A stretch of DNA of 64,000 bases from Deinococcus roseus (lineage in GTDB: Bacteria; Deinococcota; Deinococci; Deinococcales; Deinococcaceae). Positions 58,217-64,000 of this stretch are shown here, in pieces. The position numbers and the translations under genes were made by a program. Below the pieces are notes generated by a model that saw nothing but the letters and a program-made list of their open reading frames with translations, did not search any database and was not told where the DNA came from. Each line of letters starts with the position of its first letter. Positions within the stretch are counted from its first letter, which is position 1. The DNA is taken from NCBI RefSeq assembly GCF_014646895.1, contig NZ_BMOD01000014.1, forward strand, positions 62,001-126,000, read 5' to 3'.

Positions 58217-58564
58217 TCAGAGCAAGCGAAATTCCAGAATGGCTGGCACCCCCGCTTCAGGCGCAGGACCTTCCGCCTCTGGACTGAAGGTCCGCATTCT
58301 GGATTTCAAGTACACCCCATGGGCCACCCGCAAAACACACCGCCTTTCGTTGCCACCCTCAAAGCTCTCCCACTGGGCCTGCACCTGCACAAAAGTCTCA
58401 ATCAACAACTCGTCTGCCTGCTCCCGATCTTCTTGCAAATGCAACAGAAAAGCCAGGACCTGTCCTGCATGGGTTTCGAAGAGTGCTTTCAGGTCTTTCA
58501 CGGACCGTACCGCAAGGTCAGAAACATGGAGTTCCTTTCTGGTGCTCCCCTGAGGATCCCACAT
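58217..58564 (-). CDS. ECF sigma-like protein with region 2 only (115 residues)
   Basis: Residues about 22-85 follow the sigma-70 region 2 pattern: LKALFETHAGQVLAFLLHLQ, then EDREQADELLIETFVQVQAQ, then a helix ending RVAHGVYLKSRMR. ECF sigma factors have region 2 and region 4; region 4 is missing here and the C-terminus is a short Pro/Glu tail. It may be a decayed sigma factor, a regulator that competes for core RNA polymerase, or a class with a lost second domain. No strong ribosome site is seen. Confidence 0.6.
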   Translation of the reverse strand: MWDPQGSTRKELHVSDLAVRSVKDLKALFETHAGQVLAFLLHLQEDREQADELLIETFVQVQAQWESFEGGNERRCVLRVAHGVYLKSRMRTFSPEAEGPAPEAGVPAILEFRLL

Positions 58565-58889
58565 TCAACTGAAAAGAAAACCAGCAGGCATGGGTTTGAC
58601 CCTCTGTTTCCGCCCAATCGCACCGATCATGTTGTATTTTTGATGTCTTAGCCTTTGTTTTCAGGCGGGTTTGCCCATTTGTTCATGTGGGATTCCTGTG
58701 CCACTTCACCTGCAAGCCACCACTGGCTTTCAAAGCCAGCACTTCATGTTCTACACGGCTGGTCCTCTCAACACCCAGGATTTTGACCATGAAACCAGAA
58801 TGCTGTCTTTCACTGTTCCGGCGGGTGTCGGTGCGACCTCTGACACCCGCTCACCAACAGAGCTTCAGCGCTCTTGATAAGCTGAGGCC
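58565..58889. other. Gene-free gap
   Basis: About 325 bp between two divergent genes with no convincing coding frame. Only short frames of poor composition occur. A TTGATAAG stretch near 58874 may belong to the promoter of the 58890 gene. Confidence 0.4.
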
Positions 58890-59507
58890 ATGCATGTGGT
58901 GGTGTCCTTCACATCTCTGAATCCAGGATTTTCCAACGAGATCAAACACATCTTACTGGTGTTAAAAGCCCAACAATGCCCAGAGCATCTGGAGAAACGG
59001 GTACTGGAAGAAGTGCTGACCGGGGTTTCAGAGCAACACCAGAGCACCCTGAAACAGCGCATGTTGATGCTACTGGACTTTGGAAAAGTCACGGGCATCG
59101 CCACACTGAACGGGGACATGAGCAGAATGGAAATCCGCTTGCAGGCATCTGAACTGCAGGTCTTGAAAACAGTGTGCTCCAGGGTGGTTTCCTGTTTACT
59201 GGAGGCCGACCAGCGGCGTACTTTACCCCTGGGGATCACTGTGGAGGGTCGCATGGTGCTGGCTGGAGAGGACGGTCAACCTGTACTGACTGGAAGGGTG
59301 TCGCGCCACAACTCCTGGAGTCTGGCTTTCATGGAAGAGGACCGCAACGCCAGCATCTTCCGCTGGGGCCTCACCCTGGTGGTGGTGTTGCAGTGCATCA
59401 CCTTTCCAGCGTTCGCTCACCGTCTGTTTTCCAGGCTGGATGCCGACACTTACCTGTGGGTGCAGAACTTTCTGAGGGTAGGCAATGATTCGCGAGAAAA
59501 CCTATGA
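58890..59507 (+). pseudogene. Gene with C-terminal TM, probably truncated at its 3' end
   Basis: 205 residues: a soluble helical part (MLMLLDFGKVTGIATLNGDM and following) and a hydrophobic helix near 157-177 (IFRWGLTLVVVLQCITFPAF). After FLR the frame enters the 19-bp repeat GAGGGTAGGCAATGATTCG (59474-59492) and stops 15 nt past it. The same repeat marks the cut methylase gene at 48330. I therefore think the native C-terminus has been replaced. No family is recognised. Confidence 0.55.
59474..59492 (+). repeat. 19-bp repeat, copy 2, at a gene break
   Basis: GAGGGTAGGCAATGATTCG followed by CGAGAAAA; see copy 1 at 48330. Between 59508 and 59725 no certain gene is found. Confidence 0.6.
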
Positions 59508-59725
59508 TTCCTTTGAAAATTCCCATCCCAGACCTGATTTTTTGAATCATCGCTTGTGATTCAGCACCAGAGGTCAGCAGGTACACCGCGAGAAACACCA
59601 AGCAATTCGCCACCAGCATGTTGTATTTGGTCAACGTGCGCCCTATGTCCTGGTGGTTGGGATAAGGCCCTGGGAAAACCTTCCAGAAAAGCAACATCTG
59701 GGGCATGAATCCGGTGGGTCAAAAC

Positions 59726-60130
59726 ATGAAGAAAATAAAGGACAGGGAGAGGGCAACTTCGTATCCTGAAAGGGTGACATACCATGCCCTGAGTGAAGAC
59801 GACCTCAACCAGTTGTGCTGTCTGCGGCTCGGGTGGGAACTGCGCGACCACCTGTGGGAATATGGTTCGGTGTGGCATGAAAAAGCCTGGTTCAAGGGTG
59901 ATATCCTGATGGGCTTCCCCAACTTCCTGATTCAAGACCCGGTGCTCTCTTACCTCGAAGAGCATCTGGTGCAGTGGGGCTTGCAAGAACACTTCGGACA
60001 GGTGCTCTTCAACCTGCTGGAAGCGAGGCACCTCAACCACACCCAGGCGTGGTTCACCCTGGCCCACGCCCCCTTGAGAACAAGGGTGCTGGCTTTCCTT
60101 CAAGTCACCGAGCAGAAACAAAACCTGTGA
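59726..60130 (+). CDS. Unknown 134-residue protein, paralog of the 60512 gene
   Basis: Starts with MKKIKDRERATSYPERV; GGTGGG lies before the ATG. The central part, DLNQLCCLRLGWELRDHLWE and on to GFPNF, is encoded by 119 bp that occur again, inverted and identical, at 60717-60835. The C-terminal parts of the two genes differ but keep pattern (VLSYLEEHLVQWGLQEHFGQ versus QLVEHLEHLGLQDQYAE). No motif is known. The protein is soluble. Confidence 0.75.
   Translation: MKKIKDRERATSYPERVTYHALSEDDLNQLCCLRLGWELRDHLWEYGSVWHEKAWFKGDILMGFPNFLIQDPVLSYLEEHLVQWGLQEHFGQVLFNLLEARHLNHTQAWFTLAHAPLRTRVLAFLQVTEQKQNL
59801..59919 (+). repeat. 119-bp perfect inverted repeat, left copy
   Basis: Identical, base for base, to the reverse complement of 60717-60835. 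It lies inside the coding region of two opposite-facing paralogs. Confidence 0.95.
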
Positions 60131-60133
60131 GTT

Positions 60134-60454
60134 TCAGCTGCTCCCGTGGGACGTGATGGTGATGTCTTCCTGCAAGTAGCCGTCTTCAGCAAGCTCAGGC
60201 AACCCTCTGGAGAGCCAGTGTTTGACCCGCTCCCGGATCACGTCCAGGATGCGGGCGTCCTGGTTTTGCCGCAGGAAGTCCGAGGTGAGGCACAGCATCA
60301 CCCCTTGATCTGGGACATCCCGCACCACCCGCAGCACCAGACCTGTCCCGTCCGGTGCAGGGTCACAGCCCACCAGCAAGTGTGGATCGGAGAATTCCAC
60401 CAGGCGTTGCAGGTAGTGACAGAGTTGCTGTGCGGTCTGTCGGTTCACGTCCAC
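60134..60454 (-). CDS. Unknown 106-residue protein
   Basis: Soluble, mixed alpha/beta: helix RQTAQQLCHYLQRLVEFSD, strands GTGLVLRVVRDVPDQGVMLCL and helix ILDVIRERVKHWLSRGLPEL. The ATG at 60454 has no strong ribosome site. It lies between the two inverted paralogs and converges with the left one (3-bp gap). No family is recognised. Confidence 0.7.
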   Translation of the reverse strand: MDVNRQTAQQLCHYLQRLVEFSDPHLLVGCDPAPDGTGLVLRVVRDVPDQGVMLCLTSDFLRQNQDARILDVIRERVKHWLSRGLPELAEDGYLQEDITITSHGSS

Positions 60455-60511
60455 CCTGTCATCTTAACAAGCCCGTGGCCCTTCACATTGTCGAAATTCC
60501 AACAAGGTGTT

Positions 60512-60892
60512 TCAGGAAAGGTTCGCCGTAACCCGAAGAAAGGCCTGCACCCGCTCCCTTGGGGTGGCGTGGGCCAGCCGGTACCAGGCTTGCAGGTGGC
60601 TCAGGATTGAGCCACCCACCACCTCAAAGAGCGTTTCAGCATACTGGTCCTGCAGCCCAAGGTGTTCCAGATGCTCCACAAGCTGCATGGGAATGGGGTC
60701 CCGGGAGAGGAAATTTGGGAAGCCCATCAGGATATCACCCTTGAACCAGGCTTTTTCATGCCACACCGAACCATATTCCCACAGGTGGTCGCGCAGTTCC
60801 CACCCGAGCCGCAGACAGCACAACTGGTTGAGGTCTTCATCGAGCAGAGGTTCATCGGACACACCCGATACCCTACATGCAGGACCGGGCAA
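60512..60892 (-). CDS. Paralog of the 59726 gene, start doubtful or frameshifted
   Basis: The frame from a TTG at 60892 carries the 119-bp identical segment and a related C-terminus. Just upstream in another frame lies ATGAAGAAAATGAAG, the counterpart of the MKKIK start of the left paralog. One base change near 60860 would join that start to the open frame. So either a TTG start is used, or this copy has a 5' frameshift and is decaying. Confidence 0.6.
   Translation of the reverse strand: MPGPACRVSGVSDEPLLDEDLNQLCCLRLGWELRDHLWEYGSVWHEKAWFKGDILMGFPNFLSRDPIPMQLVEHLEHLGLQDQYAETLFEVVGGSILSHLQAWYRLAHATPRERVQAFLRVTANLS
60717..60835 (-). repeat. 119-bp perfect inverted repeat, right copy
   Basis: Reverse complement of 59801-59919 with no mismatch; flanking sequence diverges at once on both sides. 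Confidence 0.95.
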
Positions 60893-60936
60893 AGTCTCTT
60901 CATTTTCTTCATGGTTGAAGCCAACCTGAAGAACAC

Positions 60937-61200
60937 TCAGACTGCTGGGGCCAGGTGACGGTTGATGCCAGCAAGGTCCCGTTCCACCAGGGCACGGTGG
61001 AGTTTCTGGCAGCGCTCAAGAAAACGCTCTGCGGTTTCCTGAATCACCAGGGTGCGCTGAGGGTCTTTCATCACCACCACCGCCAGCGGATGCCTCTGCA
61101 TGTGGGCTTGCACCCGGTCGATCTGATGCAAGGGTAAAGTGGCCACCTCGCCCTCCACGGTCACCACCATGATGAAATCCCGGACCTCTTCTGACAACAT
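60937..61200 (-). CDS. Unknown 87-residue protein, paralog of the 57765 gene
   Basis: RDFIMVVTVEGEVATLPLHQ near the start and RCQKLHRALVERDLAGINRH near the end match the 57765 gene in order and spacing. It lacks the polar N-terminal tail of the latter. GTG and ATG choices exist; the ATG at 61200 is used. No family is recognised. It lies behind the 60512 gene on the same strand but upstream of it, possibly one transcript. Confidence 0.72.
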   Translation of the reverse strand: MLSEEVRDFIMVVTVEGEVATLPLHQIDRVQAHMQRHPLAVVVMKDPQRTLVIQETAERFLERCQKLHRALVERDLAGINRHLAPAV

Positions 61201-61401
61201 GGGGTCACCTTAGCAAAAGAATTGTCACAACTTCATGAATGTCCTGGATGTCCCTCTGGGATGGAAAAATGCCTTTATTTTCTTCATGCGGTTACAAAAC
61301 CAGGGAAGGGGTCTCACCTTTGTAACGAAAAGCAGGGAGGAGAAGGTGGATTCCCAGCCCAGAAAACCGTGATGGGCTTTGCAGTACAACAAGACCAGCA
61401 C

Positions 61402-61584
61402 ATGGCCGAGCGAAAAACCTTGCACCCCGGCTGGACCTGCCTCATCATTGCCTTTCTACTGCTGGTCCTCACCCTGACCCTCATCCTCACCCGGCACGTT
61501 CCCCTGTCCACCCTCGGAACCGCCCTGCTACCGGTTCTGGCCCTCACCAGTGTGGGACTGCTGATGCTGCGTTCTGGCAAATGA
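61402..61584 (+). CDS. Small two-TM protein (60 residues)
   Basis: A polar start (MAERKTLHPG) is followed by two hydrophobic helices (WTCLIIAFLLLVLTLTLIL and STLGTALLPVLALTSVGLLML). The ATG at 61402 has no strong ribosome site, and an ATG at 61372 in frame is possible. The next gene starts 18 bp downstream with a strong ribosome site, suggesting one transcript. Function unknown. Confidence 0.6.
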   Translation: MAERKTLHPGWTCLIIAFLLLVLTLTLILTRHVPLSTLGTALLPVLALTSVGLLMLRSGK

Positions 61585-61602
61585 AGGACCCTGGAGGCTT
61601 CC

Positions 61603-61872
61603 ATGACTTTGCCCCACTACCCCTCCCTGCAAGAAGTGCCAGCGCACCTCACCACCCGCGCAGGCCTCAAACGACTCGGCCACGGGAAATGGAAACCCCA
61701 GCTGGTGGCCACCGTCACTTCTTACGGCAAAAACGTGTTCCTGTATGACCCTCGGGCCGTCCAGGACCCTGCAGGGGGCAGCCAGACAGCCAGACCGGCA
61801 ACACCCCAGGGGACACAGACCCGTTCTGAGCGAATCAGAAGGCGCATCAAAAAACCTGATCGGGACCTGTGA
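61603..61872 (+). CDS. Small basic protein (89 residues)
   Basis: GGAGG precedes the ATG by 5 nt. The first half is folded-looking (LTTRAGLKRLGHGKWKPQLV, ATVTSYGKNVFLYDP); the second is Gln/Arg/Pro-rich and ends in RIRRRIKKPDRDL, suited to nucleic-acid or membrane-surface contact. It follows the 61402 gene. No family is recognised. Confidence 0.75.
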   Translation: MTLPHYPSLQEVPAHLTTRAGLKRLGHGKWKPQLVATVTSYGKNVFLYDPRAVQDPAGGSQTARPATPQGTQTRSERIRRRIKKPDRDL

Positions 61873-61902
61873 GCCAGTGAAGTTCAGGAAGCCAGCAGCC
61901 GT

Positions 61903-62070
61903 TCAGTGCTTGCGGCCTGGATCCATCGGATCTTGCACCCGCTGGTGGCGGCGTTTCCCCTGGTAGAAGTCCTGCAATGGTGAACGTTCCTGCGGTATGG
62001 ATGTCTGGAGATGCCTGAGTAGTTTGACCACGGGATAAAGCAACGGAAGCAGCAACAGTCACGCCATCAT
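61903..62070 (-). pseudogene. Small membrane-protein gene interrupted by an in-frame TGA at codon 4
   Basis: GGAGG lies 4 nt before an ATG at 62070. The frame reads M-M-A-stop, and then continues without another stop as LLLLPLLYPVVKLLRHLQTS and a basic tail ending DPMDPGRKH to a TGA at 61903. The hydrophobic start plus basic tail looks like a genuine 55-residue peptide in which a codon such as TGG has become TGA. Alternatives are a TTG/CTG start after the TGA, stop readthrough, or a sequence error. Confidence 0.5.
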
Positions 62071-62301
62071 CAAACCTCCTGCCGGTGTTGTGTGCCTCTT
62101 TTCAGGGTAGAAGCCTGCACTTCCTCCCACCGTGGGATCTCCCGCAAGCGAAGCTTCTTTTTCTTCACCGTTGGTCTTGCGGATGGTTTCAGGCAGAGCA
62201 GACTTTCATGAATCGAACAGGTTCAGAACAGCGGTGGCTTTGTGACAGTGTGCAGCGGAGATGTGCCGTACAACCAAAGGAACCCATCTTTGGAGGTGGC
62301 C
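62071..62301. other. Gene-free gap
   Basis: About 230 bp upstream of the 62302 gene. I see no convincing gene; it holds the ribosome site of the interrupted gene on the minus strand and short frames only. Confidence 0.4.
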
Positions 62302-62664
62302 ATGGAACACCCCAATTTGCGGACCTTGCACTTCGATGACGTGCCCAGAAGCCTGGCCCGAGAGATTGTATCTTTCTCGGACCTGACCTGGTTCTTTGGG
62401 CCCAGGGGTGAAGGTTTTTTCGGGCAGGATCTGGGTGAGGTGGCTGTGCGGAAGCTGGGAATGACCCTGCCGAACCTGCGCACCGCAACCCAGGACAGGT
62501 TGGAAACAGCCATCCTGGACCGGGCGTCGGAACTGAGGTCACACCTCCTGCTGGTGATCCAGATCCACCCCAGTCCAGTAGAAGGTTACGTGTGTTTGAT
62601 TCCCCACACCAGGCTTCACCAGGTCGAAGAGGTGCTCAGTCGGGTGGCGGACCGCAGGCGTTGA
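62302..62664 (+). CDS. Unknown 120-residue protein
   Basis: GGAGG lies 5 nt before the ATG at 62302; a GTG frame opening at 62242 precedes that site. The protein is soluble and mixed (DLTWFFGPRGEGFFGQDLGE, then helix QDRLETAILDRASELRSHLL, strand VEGYVCLIPHTRL). No motif is recognised. It stands alone upstream of the carbonic anhydrase gene. Confidence 0.72.
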   Translation: MEHPNLRTLHFDDVPRSLAREIVSFSDLTWFFGPRGEGFFGQDLGEVAVRKLGMTLPNLRTATQDRLETAILDRASELRSHLLLVIQIHPSPVEGYVCLIPHTRLHQVEEVLSRVADRRR

Positions 62665-62808
62665 TGGACTTGGGGTCCCCCTGCCCATGGGAATCCCCTG
62701 AAAACCGATTGAGATCCGTCTGTCGTCACCAAATGACGCACAGGACAAACCCCTAGAAAACGCTGGAAAGCCTTGCTGTGCCCGTACACTGGTTCAAAAG
62801 GAGACCCC

Positions 62809-63537
62809 CTGACGGAAAGCAAACACTCACGTCGGAACTTCTTGCGCCTCGCCGCGGCCACCACCCTGGCCGCCACCACCCTCGCGGTGCCCGAGGTGGC
62901 CCAGGCTGCTCCCTTCACGGTGGACAGCCCCCCAACCCCGGATGCAGCGTTGAAAGAACTCCTCGATGGCAACGTGCGGTTCATCCGGGGCAGGCTCCGT
63001 CACCCGGACCAGCGTCCCAGCCGCATTGCAGAAGTGGCCAAAGGACAGCATCCTTTTGCGGTGATCCTCGGCTGCGCAGATTCCCGGGTGGCCCCAGAGA
63101 TCGTGTTCGATCAGGGCCTCGGCGACCTGTTTGTGGTGCGGGTTGCCGGAAACATTGCCAGTGATGACGTGTTTGGCAGCATTGAATTCGCGGTGGAAGA
63201 ATTCGGTACCCCCCTGGTGACGGTGCTCGGACACCAGCGTTGCGGAGCGGTCACGGCCACCCTGAATGCCATGGACAAAGGCAGCACCGTCCCGGCCCAC
63301 ATCGACAGCCTGGTGGCAGCCATCAAGCCGGTGGTGGCCGAAGTGGGAACGGTGACCGGAGACCGCGTGGACACCGTGGTGCGGGAAAACGCCATCCATG
63401 TGGCCCACCAACTGATGGACGAAAGTGAAATCTTGAAAGAAAAAATTGAAAGTGGGAAGTTGAAAATCGTGGATGCCCGCTACAACCTCGACGATGGCCG
63501 GGTGGACCTGCTCGACACCGCAGGTCACTCCCACTGA
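62809..63537 (+). CDS. Tat-exported beta-class carbonic anhydrase
   Basis: The zinc site is complete: Cys89 and the Asp91-Arg93 dyad in GCADSRVAPE, His142 and Cys145 in LGHQRCGAV. The enzyme interconverts CO2 and bicarbonate. The N-terminus SRRNFLRLAAATTLAATTLA is a twin-arginine signal, so it works outside the cytoplasm. Start: AAGGAG lies 5 nt before a CTG at 62809, while the TTG at 62773 precedes the -10 box TACACT (62785-62790). I therefore propose a CTG start (242 residues). beta-Carbonic anhydrases with Tat signals are known in several phyla. Confidence 0.9.
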   Translation: MTESKHSRRNFLRLAAATTLAATTLAVPEVAQAAPFTVDSPPTPDAALKELLDGNVRFIRGRLRHPDQRPSRIAEVAKGQHPFAVILGCADSRVAPEIVFDQGLGDLFVVRVAGNIASDDVFGSIEFAVEEFGTPLVTVLGHQRCGAVTATLNAMDKGSTVPAHIDSLVAAIKPVVAEVGTVTGDRVDTVVRENAIHVAHQLMDESEILKEKIESGKLKIVDARYNLDDGRVDLLDTAGHSH

Positions 63538-63540
63538 CCG

Positions 63541-63772
63541 CAACAATCCAACCTGCAGGGCAGACCAAAACCAGATCTGCCCTGCTTTCAGGACTGGAGG
63601 CAACGCCTGAGCACCTGATGAGGGAAAGAACCTTCTGGTGACCCCATACAGGAGCCCTTTATGGTCCCCAACGAACTTGTGCAGCAGGTCAGAGGTGTGC
63701 CCATGAAAGCCTCCCGTCTGGTGATGGCTGGGTCTGACCTGGTGAGGAATGAACCTGCAGCGTTGCTTTTGC
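63541..63772. other. Gap after the carbonic anhydrase gene
   Basis: About 230 bp. A GGAG with an ATG at 63661 opens a frame that runs antisense through the kinase gene, which I do not accept as a gene. No clear terminator is visible. Confidence 0.4.
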
Positions 63773-64000
63773 TCAGTTCAGGTCCCGGTGGGTTGGAAGT
63801 CGGACCACCACGGTTGTGCCCTGCCCCACCATGCTTTCCAGGTGAATGGTGCCGCCATGTTCTTCCACAATGGTTCGGGCAATGGCAAGACCCAGCCCGG
63901 ATCCACCAGGGTCTTTCTCCATCCTGTGGCTGGCCCGGTAGAAGCGCTCGAAGACCTTTTCGAGATCTGATGCAGGAATGCCGATGCCCGTGTCCCTGAC
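63773..64000 (-). CDS. Histidine kinase, C-terminal end only (start outside window)
   Basis: The last 75 residues of a sensor kinase. The ATPase motifs are visible: RDTGIGIPASDLEKVFERFY (G1 and F box) and GGSGLGLAIARTIVEEHGG (G2), followed by the usual strand-rich end ESMVGQGTTVVVRLP. The rest lies beyond the window. It is related in type to the kinase at 53531 but clearly distinct in sequence. Confidence 0.93.
   Translation of the reverse strand, partial: VRDTGIGIPASDLEKVFERFYRASHRMEKDPGGSGLGLAIARTIVEEHGGTIHLESMVGQGTTVVVRLPTHRDLN

Noticed and set aside
59398..59706. 102-codon minus-strand frame with a hydrophobic stretch
   Set aside because: No ribosome site and it runs into the 19-bp repeat; a small membrane peptide cannot be excluded but is not supported.
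61847..62062. 71-codon minus-strand frame from a GTG
   Set aside because: The neighbouring frame after the strong ribosome site gives a far more natural peptide, although interrupted by TGA.
63661..63999. Plus-strand frame with GGAG before its ATG
   Set aside because: It runs antisense through the histidine kinase end, whose ATPase motifs are certain.
1..64000. CRISPR arrays, tRNA and rRNA genes
   Set aside because: No regularly spaced repeats and no recognisable tRNA or rRNA sequences were seen by eye on either strand.

Overview
The window looks like part of a large replicon, probably a megaplasmid, of a Deinococcus-type bacterium. The evidence is a complete parA-parB partition operon, orphan DNA methyltransferases, a tyrosine recombinase, bacillithiol synthesis (bshA), many -10 boxes placed 5-6 nt before an ATG (leaderless transcripts), and a base composition that appears moderately GC-rich. 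The genus is an inference; no rRNA or core housekeeping gene is present to prove it.

Layout. 1-5.9 kb: a minus-strand run with a large ATPase/TPR/SARP-like regulator (cut by the window start), a beta-lactamase-fold secreted protein and an unknown helical protein. 6.2-10.9 kb: HU and small unknown genes. 11.1-14.8 kb: an AT-rich multi-pass patatin phospholipase beside a tyrosine recombinase. 15.8-21.8 kb: a compact six-gene minus-strand operon (membrane protein, degenerate GHKL ATPase, secreted trypsin-like protease, lipoprotein, Lnt-like N-acyltransferase, ASCH protein). 22-29.2 kb: membrane proteins, an orphan peptide-binding protein, a DUF2726 nuclease-like protein and a 736-residue exported protein.

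30-47 kb is the plasmid backbone: parA, a ribbon-helix-helix-like gene and parB; C5 and N6 DNA methyltransferases; and many unknown genes. Five minus-strand transcription units here share one near-identical promoter-operator (-10 TATACT followed by AATnnnnAGATAAGTTA). Two plus-strand units instead carry one 17-bp palindrome that exactly fills the space between -35 and -10. Both classes share the half-site TAAGTTA, which suggests a dedicated plasmid regulatory circuit.

47-64 kb is more chromosome-like in content. It has two copies of a structured leader RNA ending in an intrinsic terminator, one before a small membrane protein and one before a Na+/H+ antiporter pair; a two-component system; PRC-barrel protein; bshA and companions; an ECF-like region-2-only protein; two diverging paralogs joined by a perfect 119-bp inverted repeat; several decayed genes; a Tat-exported beta-carbonic anhydrase; and the end of a second histidine kinase.

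The best candidates for undescribed biology are the twin leader RNAs at 49.7 and 50.4 kb, the 32-47 kb co-regulated plasmid genes with their two operator classes, and the six-gene envelope operon at 15.8-21.8 kb.
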